Shown: positions 1 through 9,218, numbered from the stretch's first letter. The stretch: DNA of 64,000 bases from Brevibacterium sp. S22 (GCF_004745485.1 NZ_RHFG01000005.1:1-64000); one strand, 5' to 3'. Notes: generated from the sequence alone by a model not told the origin. A program made the numbers and translations.

Positions 1-113
1 ACCGCGCCGAGGGCTGTTTCGTTGACGACTATGTCGAGATCCCAACCGTCTGGGTGCCGGGACTTCGACGTCGCTGAGGTTTCCTGCAATTTCGGGTCCA
101 GAACCGAAACCAT
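1..113 (-). CDS. Possible 5' end of an unidentified gene running off the window
   Basis: An ATG at 113-111 on the minus strand opens a frame that stays open to the window edge. The 37 or so visible residues contain DGWDLDIVVNETALGA, which looks protein-like, but I recognise no family and there is no clear ribosome binding site. The other frames of this 200-base edge are broken by stops. It lies downstream of and in the same orientation as the symporter, so it could be the next gene of that operon. Low confidence. Confidence 0.2.
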   Translation of the reverse strand, partial: MVSVLDPKLQETSATSKSRHPDGWDLDIVVNETALGA

Positions 114-203
114 TCGGCAACAGGCTCTCGAACTTGATGGCACGAACGGAAAGTGGCGATGATCCAGCGCCGCCCGGAGCTGCAGCGTCGCCCCGGCAGC
201 CTG

Positions 204-1766
204 TCAGCGGCCCAGGCGTTCCTTCCAGGCGGCCATGACCTCGGGAGGGGTCGGTTTCGAAGCGAAGGACCCGACGAGGTACCCGACCAGTGAGGCGATG
301 AGGCCCAGGTAGATGGCCGATTCGGCGTAGATGCCCGAGACGATCATGACGACCACGGTGGTCACGGCACCGAGGATCATGCCGGCCATCACGCCGACGA
401 TCGTTCCGCGCTTGAACACCAGACCGCCGAGGATCGGGATGAACAGGCCGGCGACCAGCAGGTTGTAGGCCACGGTGAGGGCCTCGACGACGCTGGGCAT
501 GAGCATTGCGAGCACCAGCGTGACGACACCGAGTCCGATGAGGTAGATGCGCGAATCGCGGATCTCATCGCCGGTCTCCCGGACGAGGGATCTCACCAGT
601 GTGGATTTCGTCCCGGATTCGCTCGCCGAGGCGGCCCCCTCCGCACCGTCACCCGACCCTGCACCGCCGGTCGGGTCCGACCCGACACCCGCACCGTCGC
701 CCGACCTGTCAGAGTCGACCGTCGTCACCGGGGCGACGTCCTTGCGTGCCAGCAGCGGTTCGACGATGTCCTGTCGGCACACGGTCGAGGCGGCCATGAG
801 CGAGCCCGAAGCCGTCGACATCATCGCGGCCAGCGCCGCTGCGAGGACGATTCCGCCGAGCAGCGGAGACATCGACGCGTCGACGACGGCGACGAACACA
901 TCGTCCTGGATCTCGATGCCGGGCACGATCTTCGTCGCTGCCATGCCGATGAGCGCCCCGGCCACAGCATAGAGCAGGCAGTACACGCCGGCGGAGAACC
1001 CGCCCCAGCGGGCCACACCCGGACTGCGCGCGGTGAATACGCGCTGCCAGATGTCCTGGCCGATGAGCAGGCCGAGGGTGTAGATGAGGATGTAGCCGAG
1101 GATCGCCTGCCAGCCGATGCCCACCGGTGAGGTGTGCGTGTCAGGCAGCGAGGAGAACAGTTCGGAGATGCCTCCGGACTTCGACAGCACGACCGGCAGC
1201 ATGATGAGGAAGATGCCGATCGTCTGGATGAAGAACTGCACGAAGTCCGTCAGCGTGATCGACCACATCCCGCCGAGCATCGAATAGAGGATGACGATGC
1301 CGCCGCCGATGAGCACCGACCACACCTTGTTGAGGTCGAACAGGGCATGGAAGACCGTGGCGTAGGCGACCGTCGACGTCGTCGAGATCATCAGACCGTA
1401 GGCGGTCATGATCGCTCCCGAGACGAACCTCGAGCCCTTCCCATAGCGGAGTTCGAGCATCTGCGAGACCGTGTAGATCTCGAGCTTCTGAATCTTCGGG
1501 GCGAAGAACAGCGAGAGCGCGATGATGCCCAGGCCGATCGACAGCACGAGCCACATTCCCGACAGGCCCGCCGTGTAGCCCAAGCCCACACCGCCGATCG
1601 TCGACGCGCCGCCGAGGACGACGGCCGACATCGTGCCGGTGTACAGCAGACCGCCGAGGCGTCGTCCGGCGACTAAGAAGTCCTCCTGGTTATGGGCCTT
1701 GAATCGGCCCCAGACTCCGAATCCCACCATGGCGGCGAGATAGATGATGACTACCAAAGAGTCCAC
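204..1766 (-). CDS. Sodium:solute symporter (SSS family)
   Basis: A 520-residue polytopic membrane protein with about 12-13 hydrophobic segments and the SSS-family layout: an N-terminal DFLVAGRRLG stretch near residues 29-38, GGASTIGGVGLGYTAG near 52-67 and GQDIWQRVFTA near 236-246. It should couple Na+ entry to uptake of a small organic solute. It starts with GTG behind a GAGAGGG ribosome binding site. It is the third gene of an operon with a ThDP enzyme and a ureohydrolase, so the likely cargo is a guanidino compound or polyamine; that is inference from context. Residues about 345-390 form a Gly/Ser/Asp/Ala-rich cytoplasmic insertion unlike the rest of the protein, encoded by DNA carrying the recurrent CGCCGAGGCGG motif. 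Confidence 0.85.
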   Translation of the reverse strand: MDSLVVIIYLAAMVGFGVWGRFKAHNQEDFLVAGRRLGGLLYTGTMSAVVLGGASTIGGVGLGYTAGLSGMWLVLSIGLGIIALSLFFAPKIQKLEIYTVSQMLELRYGKGSRFVSGAIMTAYGLMISTTSTVAYATVFHALFDLNKVWSVLIGGGIVILYSMLGGMWSITLTDFVQFFIQTIGIFLIMLPVVLSKSGGISELFSSLPDTHTSPVGIGWQAILGYILIYTLGLLIGQDIWQRVFTARSPGVARWGGFSAGVYCLLYAVAGALIGMAATKIVPGIEIQDDVFVAVVDASMSPLLGGIVLAAALAAMMSTASGSLMAASTVCRQDIVEPLLARKDVAPVTTVDSDRSGDGAGVGSDPTGGAGSGDGAEGAASASESGTKSTLVRSLVRETGDEIRDSRIYLIGLGVVTLVLAMLMPSVVEALTVAYNLLVAGLFIPILGGLVFKRGTIVGVMAGMILGAVTTVVVMIVSGIYAESAIYLGLIASLVGYLVGSFASKPTPPEVMAAWKERLGR

Positions 1767-1790
1767 AGCGACCCTCTCTGTTGGATCGGC

Positions 1791-3494
1791 TCAGTGGCCG
1801 ACGGTGATGTGAATGACGGTGGGAACGGTGCGGTTGAGTGCCTCGGCGATGGCCGCGGGCAGGGCGGAGTCGATGTCCGCCTCGGCGATCGTCACCCCGA
1901 CCCCGCCCATGGACTGACTGAGCTTCGCGAAGTCCGGACGGGCGAGCCGGACGGCGAAGGGTTCGATGTCGCGGTCGACCATCTGACCCTCGATCTCCGC
2001 ATAGCCTCCGTTGTCGACGACGACGAAGGGGATGCCCAATCCCAGCTCGGCCGCGGTCATGAGCTCCTGGATGGAGAACATGGCCGCACCGTCGCCGAGG
2101 ATGCACACGACCGGCCGCGCGGGATCGGCGAGCTTCGCCCCGAGTGCGGCGGGAATGCCGTAGCCCAGGGTCGCGAATCCGGGCATGTAGAGCAGCTGGT
2201 CGGGCGTGCTCGCTGTCAGCGCGTGCACCGTGCCGTCGTAGGTGACCTGCGAGGAGTCACCGGAGATGACGACGTTCGACCCCGCTCCCTCTGCGACGAG
2301 ACGCGTGACCCTGGCCCCGATCGCATCGAAGTCGAAATCGGTGCCCCAGCTCTCGCGAATCCGGGCGACCCGATCGGCACCGGAAACCCTCGCCGAGGCG
2401 GCCGAGCCGTTCGCTCCAGACGTTTCCGTCCCTTCGTCGCCGGCCGAGGCGGCCATGTCCGGTGGTGACCCGAGCGCGCTCATGAGCGCGGTGAGGAACT
2501 CGGAGGCGTCCGCGCAGGCGAGGATGTCCCCGGGCAGATTCTTGTTCAGCTGGTCGGGGTCGATATCGCAGCGGATGACGGTCTGCCGGGCAGACTCATC
2601 CCGGACGCCGATGCTCGTCTGCGCACCGATGACTCCGCCCCACAGGTCGGAGTCGGCCAGTTCGGACCCGAGCACGATGAGCACGTCGGCAGCCGCTGAT
2701 TCGGCCTGCACACTGGGGAAGCGCACATTCGACCCCAAAGACAGCGGATGCGTCTCAGCGACGATGCCCTTGCCGTTGGCTGTCGTCGCCAGGGGAACGT
2801 CGAGGGCTTCGATGAGTCTGGCAACCTCGGTGTGGGCGCTCCTGGCTCCGCCGCCGGCGATGACCATCGGACGCTTCGCCGAACGGATCACCTCGGCCGC
2901 ACGGGCCACGATATGCTCATCGAGTCCGGGCCGGTGCCCTGAGAACGATGCCGGAACACTGCCGTTCCAGGCGCCCTCGAGCACGTCGAGGGGAACCTCG
3001 ATGTGGACCGGTCCGGGGCGGGCGGAGTCGAACATGGCGAACGCCTCGGCGACGGCCTGCGCAGCACCTTCGGCGGTGCGGGTGCGCTGGGAGGACACGA
3101 GGAGGCGACCCACCGCCCCGGAGGAGTCCTTCGTCTCGTGCAGCATTCCGACGTCGGCGCGCTCGAACCCGGTGGGAACACCGGGGGAGAGGATGAGCAT
3201 GGGACGGGACTCCGCATAGGCGGTCGCAGCGGCCGTGAGGACGTTCGTCAGCCCCGGCCCCGAGGTCGTGATGACGACCCCGGGCTTGCCGGAGACGAGG
3301 AAGTACCCGTCGGCACCGTAGCCAGCTCCCTGCTCGTGGCGGGGAGTCACGGCGCGGATCCCGAACTCCGGCAGGTGCCGGTAGAACTCGAGGTTATGGG
3401 TGCCGGGGATGCCGAAGATCGTATCGACACCATGGGCGGCCAGCGTCGCCACCACTGCACGGCCGCCGTTGCGGATGTTCTGATCGGTGCTCAT
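1791..3494 (-). CDS. ThDP-dependent decarboxylase, acetolactate-synthase-like (candidate 2-ketoarginine decarboxylase)
   Basis: A 567-residue enzyme with the three-domain acetolactate-synthase fold. The catalytic glutamate is in RHEQGAG (E54), and the ThDP/Mg2+ motif begins at GDG (467) and ends at the Asn of VVVDNGG. The N-terminal GVDTIFGIPGTHNLEFYRHL resembles AruI, the 5-guanidino-2-oxopentanoate decarboxylase of the arginine transaminase pathway, more than anabolic IlvB. No small regulatory subunit or other ilv gene is nearby. The gene abuts the ureohydrolase without spacing, and AruI plus guanidinobutyrase would give 4-guanidinobutyraldehyde and then, after oxidation, GABA and urea. Residues about 335-370 are a low-complexity Ala/Ser/Gly insertion. 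The family call is secure; the substrate is inferred. Confidence 0.75.
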   Translation of the reverse strand: MSTDQNIRNGGRAVVATLAAHGVDTIFGIPGTHNLEFYRHLPEFGIRAVTPRHEQGAGYGADGYFLVSGKPGVVITTSGPGLTNVLTAAATAYAESRPMLILSPGVPTGFERADVGMLHETKDSSGAVGRLLVSSQRTRTAEGAAQAVAEAFAMFDSARPGPVHIEVPLDVLEGAWNGSVPASFSGHRPGLDEHIVARAAEVIRSAKRPMVIAGGGARSAHTEVARLIEALDVPLATTANGKGIVAETHPLSLGSNVRFPSVQAESAAADVLIVLGSELADSDLWGGVIGAQTSIGVRDESARQTVIRCDIDPDQLNKNLPGDILACADASEFLTALMSALGSPPDMAASAGDEGTETSGANGSAASARVSGADRVARIRESWGTDFDFDAIGARVTRLVAEGAGSNVVISGDSSQVTYDGTVHALTASTPDQLLYMPGFATLGYGIPAALGAKLADPARPVVCILGDGAAMFSIQELMTAAELGLGIPFVVVDNGGYAEIEGQMVDRDIEPFAVRLARPDFAKLSQSMGGVGVTIAEADIDSALPAAIAEALNRTVPTVIHITVGH

Positions 3495-4505
3495 TCAGAT
3501 ACCGAGGGCTTCGCCGGATGGACCGGAGGGAGTATTGACTCCGTTGTTCTCCGCCGCCCACAGGGACAGGATCTCGTAGCCGACATGGGCGGCGGCGAGT
3601 CCGGTGACTTCGGCATGGTCGTAGGCAGGGGCGACCTCGACGATCTCGGCGCCGACGATGTTGAGTCCTTGGAGCCCGCGGAGCGAGTTGAGCAGCTCAC
3701 GGCTGGTCATTCCGCCGGCCTCGGGGGTTCCGGTGCCGGGGGCGGCCGCCGGGTCGAGGACATCGATGTCGACGGAGACGTAGACGGGAGCATCGCCGAG
3801 GCGTCTGCGCATCCGGGCGACGACGTCGGTCACGGAGGTGAACTGGTACTCGTCGCTGCGGATGACCTGGAAGCCGAGCACCTCATCGTCCTCGAGGTCT
3901 TTCTGACCGTAGAGCGGTCCGCGGATGCCGACGTGCATTGAGGCAGTCATATCGATGAGCCCCTCTTCGCTGGCGCGACGGAACGGGGTGCCGTGGGTGT
4001 AAGGGGCGCCGAAGTAGGTGTCCCAGGTGTCCAGGTGCGCATCGAAGTGGAGGACGGCGATCTTGCCGTGTGTCTTGTGCAGAGAGCGCAGGTTCGGCAG
4101 GGCCAGGGTATGGTCCCCGCCGAGGGTGAGCAGCTTGGCCCCGTCGGCGCGCAGGGCGTCGGCATTGGCTTCGACAGTGGCGATGGCCTCTTCGATGTCG
4201 AAGGGGTTGACGCCCAGGTCACCGCAGTCGGCGACCTGCTGCCACGTGAACGGGTGGACGTTCGTGGCCTGGTTGTAGGGTCGCAGCAGCTTCGAGGACT
4301 GACGGATGTGGGCAGGGCCGAAGCGGGCACCGGGACGGTAGCTGACGCCGGCGTCGAAGGGGACGCCGACGACCTTGACGTCGATCTTCTCACCGGGACG
4401 CTGGGCCTCGACTTCGTCGATGCGCGGCAGCAGTCCGAACGTCGGGGGCCCTGCGTAACGGGGTGTCTTGCTGTAGTCGGCTGGGCCGAGCGGCTGAGAA
4501 GTCAC
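3495..4505 (-). CDS. speB: Agmatinase / guanidinobutyrase-type ureohydrolase
   Basis: A 336-residue arginase-superfamily enzyme that hydrolyses a guanidino group to an amine and urea. The binuclear Mn2+ ligands are visible: GGDHT (129-133), FDAHLDTWD (154-162) and SVDIDVLDP (244-252). Length and motifs fit the agmatinase branch; 4-guanidinobutyrate or guanidinopropionate are alternative substrates, and the neighbouring AruI-like enzyme favours 4-guanidinobutyrate. It starts with GTG after AAGGAG and is the first gene of the operon. The downstream ThDP enzyme starts directly after its stop codon. The promoter lies in the 145-bp gap shared with the divergent PucR-type regulator. Confidence 0.85.
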   Translation of the reverse strand: MTSQPLGPADYSKTPRYAGPPTFGLLPRIDEVEAQRPGEKIDVKVVGVPFDAGVSYRPGARFGPAHIRQSSKLLRPYNQATNVHPFTWQQVADCGDLGVNPFDIEEAIATVEANADALRADGAKLLTLGGDHTLALPNLRSLHKTHGKIAVLHFDAHLDTWDTYFGAPYTHGTPFRRASEEGLIDMTASMHVGIRGPLYGQKDLEDDEVLGFQVIRSDEYQFTSVTDVVARMRRRLGDAPVYVSVDIDVLDPAAAPGTGTPEAGGMTSRELLNSLRGLQGLNIVGAEIVEVAPAYDHAEVTGLAAAHVGYEILSLWAAENNGVNTPSGPSGEALGI

Positions 4506-4595
4506 TGGCTTTCTCCTTCGTCGTGGCGGCTGATCCGACCCGGACGGGCCGGAGATCGTGTCCTCAGCCTAGGACGTGGCTCACACAACACCCAT

Positions 4596-4638
4596 ATCCA
4601 GAGTGGATCATTTGAAATCCTGGTTATCCAATGTGGAT
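4596..4638. promoter_or_regulatory. Twin palindromic operators ATCCA-N3-TGGAT, 30 bp apart
   Basis: Two copies of ATCCAnnnTGGAT lie at 4596-4608 and 4626-4638, with centres exactly 30 bp apart, about three helical turns. The second has six-base arms, TATCCA/TGGATA, and abuts the -10 hexamer of pucR. They are between the divergent ureohydrolase operon and pucR, so they are the natural binding site of the PucR-type protein for autoregulation and control of the catabolic operon. Confidence 0.75.
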
Positions 4639-4650
4639 AGAATCGGATGC
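4638..4650 (+). promoter_or_regulatory. -10 element of a leaderless pucR promoter
   Basis: TAGAAT at 4638-4643 matches the actinobacterial TANNNT -10 element and is followed by seven bases and then the ATG at 4651. Transcription would start at or next to the start codon, which fixes the start of the regulator and rules out longer upstream readings through the operators. Confidence 0.6.
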
Positions 4651-6072
4651 ATGGTCACTCTGGATCAGATCTGGTCGCGCGCAGAGCTCGCGCTCGAGGT
4701 CATCGTCGATTCGCCGACCGCTGCGGAACAGGAGGTCACGATCGTCCATTCCTCGGAGCTGCCGGAGGTCGACGAATGGCTCGCCGGAGGTGAGGTGCTG
4801 CTGACGATCGGGGTCGGTCAGGACCTCGGCGGGGACACGGTGTGGGACTATGTGCGCCGTCTCAAGACTGTCGGCGTTCATGCATTGGGCATCGGTTTGG
4901 GCTCCGACCTGCCGTGGCAGCAGGTCCCGCCGAAGCTGAAGGCTGCTGCCGAGGAGGCGGGACTGGCTCTGTTCGGCGTGCCCGAACCCGTACCGTTCGT
5001 CGCCGTCGTCGACGCCTTCACCAGGATGCGTGAGGCCGAGACCAACCGGGAGCTGACCCGGGCGAGCAGCGCCGCTCGTCGTTTTGCGACCGCGCTGGCA
5101 GGCGAGGGCCCCGCGGCGCTGGTGGCCGATCTGGCCCAGACGCTGGAGGCGCCGGCCCGGTTCGTCTCTCCCACCGGCAGGGCGCTGAGCGGCGACGACG
5201 CCGAGGCAGATGTGCGTTCAGCGCTCATCGAGGAGACCTTGAAACCGACGACAGGGCCGCGCCTGATCCGCACCGGTTCGCGGATCGTCGAGGCCGTTCC
5301 GATCGGGGGTGATCATCCGCTCGGATGGATCCTCACCCCCGCCGAGGCGGCCGGATCTCCGAAGACGCGTGCCCTGCTGCTCTCGACCGCTTCGGCCCTG
5401 TTGGCGATGACGCTGACAGATCTGCCCGATCCCTCCGGTCGTTCACCGCTGTTCGACACCGACCTCGGTGACGATGCGGCGCGCGAGGAATGGGTCCGGG
5501 CGACGGGGCTGGCTCCGGTCGCGACGGTGGGGATGCACATCTTCGGCGGGGTCCGCGGGGACATCGCCGAACGCCTCATCGCCGATATCGTCGGTCGGAG
5601 TCTGCTCACCCGCAGCGGTTCGCTGCTCGGAGTCGTCGGCGCGCAGGAGTGCGGGCTCGATGAACTGGTGACGAAGGCCGCCGAAGCCGCCGGCGTGGAT
5701 GTGCTTGCGGAGAAGCGGCTGCCGCTGCGGCAGCTCCACCACACGTGGATGCTCTGGCGGACTCAACACGAGTCGGAGGCCTCCGAGGTCAGGGCGCTGC
5801 TGTCGGCGGTCGATGAGGAGGCCGCCGACCGGTTCGTCGATCGGGTCCTCGGCGAACTCTTTCGGGCGCGCGGCGGTCAGGCGCTGCTGGAGACTCTGCG
5901 GGTCTTCATCGCCGCGTCCGGGGCACGGGAACGCATCGCCGCTGAGCTCGGCGTCCACCGGCATACGGTGCGGGCGCGGTTGGCGAAGATCGAGAAGCTG
6001 CTCGGCCGTGACCTCTCCCGCTCCGAAACCGTGCAGGCGGTGTCGCTGGCCCTCGAACTCGCTGAACTCTAA
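4651..6072 (+). CDS. PucR-family transcriptional regulator
   Basis: A 473-residue regulator. The N-terminal part (roughly residues 10-130) matches the PucR-like purine catabolism domain, and the C-terminus carries a helix-turn-helix of the PucR/CdaR type in ARERIAAELGVHRHTVRARLAKIEKLLGR, shown here only in outline, followed by a final helical segment. The start was placed at ATG 4651 because it sits seven bases after a TANNNT hexamer; an upstream ATG at 4576 would translate through both operators. It is divergent from the ureohydrolase operon, which it probably controls in response to the guanidino substrate. Its stop codon overlaps that of the convergent aminotransferase by four bases. Confidence 0.85.
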   Translation: MVTLDQIWSRAELALEVIVDSPTAAEQEVTIVHSSELPEVDEWLAGGEVLLTIGVGQDLGGDTVWDYVRRLKTVGVHALGIGLGSDLPWQQVPPKLKAAAEEAGLALFGVPEPVPFVAVVDAFTRMREAETNRELTRASSAARRFATALAGEGPAALVADLAQTLEAPARFVSPTGRALSGDDAEADVRSALIEETLKPTTGPRLIRTGSRIVEAVPIGGDHPLGWILTPAEAAGSPKTRALLLSTASALLAMTLTDLPDPSGRSPLFDTDLGDDAAREEWVRATGLAPVATVGMHIFGGVRGDIAERLIADIVGRSLLTRSGSLLGVVGAQECGLDELVTKAAEAAGVDVLAEKRLPLRQLHHTWMLWRTQHESEASEVRALLSAVDEEAADRFVDRVLGELFRARGGQALLETLRVFIAASGARERIAAELGVHRHTVRARLAKIEKLLGRDLSRSETVQAVSLALELAEL

Positions 6073-7238
6073 CCGAAGTGTTCGGTCCGGAAGGCCTGCG
6101 CGATCCCGAGGACACGGTCGAGAGCTTCGGGTTCTCCGATGCTGATGCGCACACCGGCACCGAGGTTGCGCACCGCCACGGCCTGATCGACACAGGCATC
6201 TTCGAATGCTGAGGACTTCTCACCCAGCGGCAGCCACACATAGTTCGATTGAGCTTCGGGCACGTCCCATCCCTGCTGCCGCAGGGCATCGGCGAAGACG
6301 TCGCGTGCGTGCCCGATACGGGCAGCACGATCGAGCACTTCGTCCCAGTGGTTGAGGGATTCGAGTGCGGCGGCTTGGCTGAGGTCGGTGACGCCGAAGG
6401 GGATGACGGCTTTGAGGAGACCCTCGACGACCCGCGGGTGGGCGACGGCGTAGCCGACGCGCAGTCCGGCGAGTCCGTGCGCCTTCGAGAAGGTGCGCAG
6501 CAGAACGAGATTCGGATAGTCGCGGACAAGACTCAGACCGTCCACACGTCCGGGTGCAGTGGCGAACTCCCAATAGGCCTCGTCGAGGGCGACGAGGACA
6601 TGGGCAGGCACCTGATCGAGGAAAGCCCGCACCTCGACATCGCGCAGCACCGGACCGGTCGGATTGTTCGGCGAGCACAGGATGATGAGGCTCGTGCGGT
6701 CTGTGATCGCCGCCGCCATCGCGTCGAGGTCGTGGCGCCCGTCCGCCGTCAGCGACACCTCGCGGCGCGTGGAACCGACGAGCCCGGTGGTCTGCGGATA
6801 CATCTCGAACGACGGCCAAGGATAGATCGCCTCGGTGGTGGCATCCGAGGTGATCTGGGTCAGTGCGACGAGCAGTTCACTGGCACCGGTGGTGACGACG
6901 AGCTGATCGAGGCCGACACCGAGGCGGGCGGCCAACCCCTGGCGCAGCGCCAGCGCCGCATCGTCTGGGTAGAGGGCGGGGTTCGTCGCATGAGCGACCA
7001 TGGTGTCGAGGACCGCCGGCAGGGGAGGCAGATAGTTCTCGTTCGAGGAGAGTTTGAATGACTCCAGACCCGCGACCCGGCGGGGAGGCTTGCCCGGAAT
7101 ATAGGGCGGGAATGTATCCAGAGCGGCCCGCAGACGCGGTGACGCCGCGGGATCGGGCCTCGCGGGGGAGGAAGAGCCGCCCACCGCAGGTGCGGCGGCA
7201 TCGGGAACAGCAGAGTCTGCAGGGTCGGGGGAGTTCAT
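6069..7238 (-). CDS. HisC/Pat-type PLP-dependent aminotransferase
   Basis: A 389-residue fold-type I aminotransferase of the histidinol-phosphate / aromatic amino acid (Pat) group. Visible motifs are FKLSSNENYLPP (61-72), the cofactor loop CSPNNPTGP (188-196), the catalytic lysine in RTFSKAHGLAGLRVGY (K252) and a C-terminal arginine in GAGVRISIGEPE. About 35 N-terminal residues are an Ala/Pro/Ser-rich extension. It is not in a his operon, so Pat-like phenylalanine/tyrosine transamination is more likely than histidine synthesis. It faces the pucR gene and overlaps its end. A role in making 2-ketoarginine for the adjacent operon is possible but unsupported by sequence. Confidence 0.75.
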   Translation of the reverse strand: MNSPDPADSAVPDAAAPAVGGSSSPARPDPAASPRLRAALDTFPPYIPGKPPRRVAGLESFKLSSNENYLPPLPAVLDTMVAHATNPALYPDDAALALRQGLAARLGVGLDQLVVTTGASELLVALTQITSDATTEAIYPWPSFEMYPQTTGLVGSTRREVSLTADGRHDLDAMAAAITDRTSLIILCSPNNPTGPVLRDVEVRAFLDQVPAHVLVALDEAYWEFATAPGRVDGLSLVRDYPNLVLLRTFSKAHGLAGLRVGYAVAHPRVVEGLLKAVIPFGVTDLSQAAALESLNHWDEVLDRAARIGHARDVFADALRQQGWDVPEAQSNYVWLPLGEKSSAFEDACVDQAVAVRNLGAGVRISIGEPEALDRVLGIAQAFRTEHFG

Positions 7239-7308
7239 GGACTCATGATGTCACAGGGGATCAGCGCTGCCGCCACTGACTGGAGAGATCAGGCGAACTC
7301 GATGGCGA

Positions 7309-8088
7309 TCACCACGGCTTCTCCGGGGTCGACCGGCCGCCGTCGCCGCCGGGACCCTGCTGGCGCTGCTGTCGTTCGGAGTCTTCCCGGCGCTTCTCCA
7401 GTTCGTCACGTTTCTGCTCACGCTCGGACTTGCCCGAGGAATCGTCCGACTTCTCGTCTTCGCCCGGATCCTGGCTCTCTTCGCCGGACGACTCGTCGTC
7501 CCCGGAGTCCTGATCCTTCTCATCCTCTTCGGAATCGCTGTCGTCGGTTCCCTCTTCCTTGGCCTTCTCGCCCTGCTTCTTGTCCTCGACGCGCTCCTTC
7601 GCCTGGTTGCTCTTCTGCTTCTCTTCGCTCTTCTTCGGCTGGCACTCCTCGGGAGCGTCATCGAGGGTCTTCAACGAACGGTCGTAGAGTTCCTGTGACT
7701 GATCGGGGTCCTGTGAGGCGATCTCATCTGCCTGCTTCTCATAGACATAGGACAGATTGATCCGCACCGCACATTCGGCCGAGGTCGGAGCGATCTCCAA
7801 AGCGGCTTCGAGATCGGTTTGGGCTGCATCGAAATCGCCGACGGCCGCCTCGGCGGTGCCGCGATTGAAATAGCCGATATGGCGTTGGATCGGGCTGACC
7901 CGAAGGAACGCCGTCGCCGCCTTCTTCGCTCCGGGAAAGTCATTCGAGGTGTATCGGACCTGCGAGGCGGTTCCGAAATAGGTGGCCATCGCGATATAGC
8001 CGAACAGCAGGGCGAAGATCATGCCGAGGATGAGGTTGATCTTCGTGATCCGGCGCAGACGCGACCACAGATTCTTCACGCGGTTCAT
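7309..8088 (-). CDS. TPR-like membrane protein with a charged tail (Bat operon)
   Basis: A 259-residue protein with one N-terminal membrane segment (around residues 14-35), a short TPR-like helical region (about 55-120, including YFNRGTAEAAVGDFDAAQTDLEAAL) and a long tail from about 150 onward made almost only of Glu, Asp, Lys, Ser and Gln, predicted to be disordered or coiled coil. The start at ATG 8088 overlaps the stop of the upstream VWA gene as ATGA; a longer reading into that gene is not needed. It is the last gene of the MoxR-DUF58-VWA operon, in the place of the BatC/BatE-type TPR proteins. Its biochemical role is unknown. Confidence 0.75.
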   Translation of the reverse strand: MNRVKNLWSRLRRITKINLILGMIFALLFGYIAMATYFGTASQVRYTSNDFPGAKKAATAFLRVSPIQRHIGYFNRGTAEAAVGDFDAAQTDLEAALEIAPTSAECAVRINLSYVYEKQADEIASQDPDQSQELYDRSLKTLDDAPEECQPKKSEEKQKSNQAKERVEDKKQGEKAKEEGTDDSDSEEDEKDQDSGDDESSGEESQDPGEDEKSDDSSGKSEREQKRDELEKRREDSERQQRQQGPGGDGGRSTPEKPW

Positions 8089-9218
8089 CGCGGACCTCCC
8101 TGTCGGCTGGGCACAGGCGGGTAGGGAACCGGGCCGCCGGGACCAGGCGGGCCGCCTCGGCGAGGGCGCTTCGGGGTGATCGCCTTGAGGCGAAGATATT
8201 CGCGGACTCCGAAGACGAGTTCCACGGCGATCCACGCGAAGACGAGGATGAGAGGGACCCAATAGTATTCGTCGACGGTGACCCGACCGTCCTTCTTCAC
8301 CAGGGCCTGATCGTATTTCGGAGCGGTGTAGACGCTGGAGATCGCACCATCTCCGTCGCGGTGGTGGTAGTCGACGCCGAGGTCCGAGGCGATCCGGCGC
8401 AGATTGCCCTCATCGATCTTCGAGACCCCCGGATTGCCGTTGCGGTCCTGGATGTATTCGTCTGGCGCCTGATCGTCGCTGGGATCGTCGGGGTCACCGA
8501 GGCCGGGAGCATTGCCGGGATCACCGACACCGGATCCGTAGCCGAACGGCTGTCGGTCGCGCATCTTCCCGCCTTCTTCGGTGCCGTAGCCGAATACGGC
8601 TCCGCTGTCGATGCGGGAGGCGAAGGACGACCACGAATCCGGTGTCTCCGATACGGTCTGCTCACCGTCGCCGAAGTAGAAGACGACGTTCTTGTTGTCC
8701 GGACGGTCCTCATCGTTGGAGGTCATCCGCTTTTCGAGCTCCTCACCGGCCTCGGTGATCGAAGACCCCTTGGAGTTCAGCGACGACTCGGGGTCGAGGA
8801 CGTCGACGGCGGAGGCGAAAGCGGCATGATCGGTCGTCAGCGGCATCACGGTGGCCGCGGTCGAGGCGAAGGTGATGATGCTCAGCCGGGTGCCGGGGAA
8901 GGCATCAGCGAGTTCGAGCATATCCTCCTTGACCCCTTCGAGGCGCGGCTCGTCCCCGTCGAAGTCCTCGGCGGCCATCGATGTCGTCACGTCGACGACG
9001 AAGTACACATCGGCACGCGCCTCGTACTCCTCGGTCGACGATTTGATCGGGATGCCCGGGCGAGCCAGTGCGACAGCGAGCACGGCGACGACACCCATCC
9101 GGGCGAACCACTTCCAGCGCGCTCCGTCGCCGCGGATCGCCGGGATGATGCACACGGTGAGCAGGGCGAGGACGACGAAGCCCCAGCCGAACCAGGAGAA
9201 GACGGGATCGAAGATCAT
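8085..9218 (-). CDS. VWA-domain membrane protein (BatB-like)
   Basis: A 377-residue protein with two membrane segments near the N-terminus (about 10-26 and 40-53), a von Willebrand factor A domain from about 70 to 270 and a C-terminal membrane segment followed by a Pro/Gly-rich tail. The metal-site motif reads DVTTSM (D76), a DxTxS form rather than DxSxS. The region 195-250 is an acidic, Gly/Asp/Pro-rich insertion within the domain. The start at ATG 9218 was chosen because GGAGGA precedes it by seven bases and it overlaps the upstream stop as ATGA. It probably pairs with the neighbouring VWA protein in the envelope complex served by the MoxR ATPase. Confidence 0.8.
   Translation of the reverse strand: MIFDPVFSWFGWGFVVLALLTVCIIPAIRGDGARWKWFARMGVVAVLAVALARPGIPIKSSTEEYEARADVYFVVDVTTSMAAEDFDGDEPRLEGVKEDMLELADAFPGTRLSIITFASTAATVMPLTTDHAAFASAVDVLDPESSLNSKGSSITEAGEELEKRMTSNDEDRPDNKNVVFYFGDGEQTVSETPDSWSSFASRIDSGAVFGYGTEEGGKMRDRQPFGYGSGVGDPGNAPGLGDPDDPSDDQAPDEYIQDRNGNPGVSKIDEGNLRRIASDLGVDYHHRDGDGAISSVYTAPKYDQALVKKDGRVTVDEYYWVPLILVFAWIAVELVFGVREYLRLKAITPKRPRRGGPPGPGGPVPYPPVPSRQGGPR

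Noticed and set aside
547-972. Plus-strand open frames inside the symporter gene
   Set aside because: They are antisense shadows in a G+C-rich gene, have no ribosome binding site and encode low-complexity sequence.
4576-4650. Upstream ATG (4576) as the start of the PucR regulator
   Set aside because: It would translate through both operators and the -10 element; the family domain begins after 4651.
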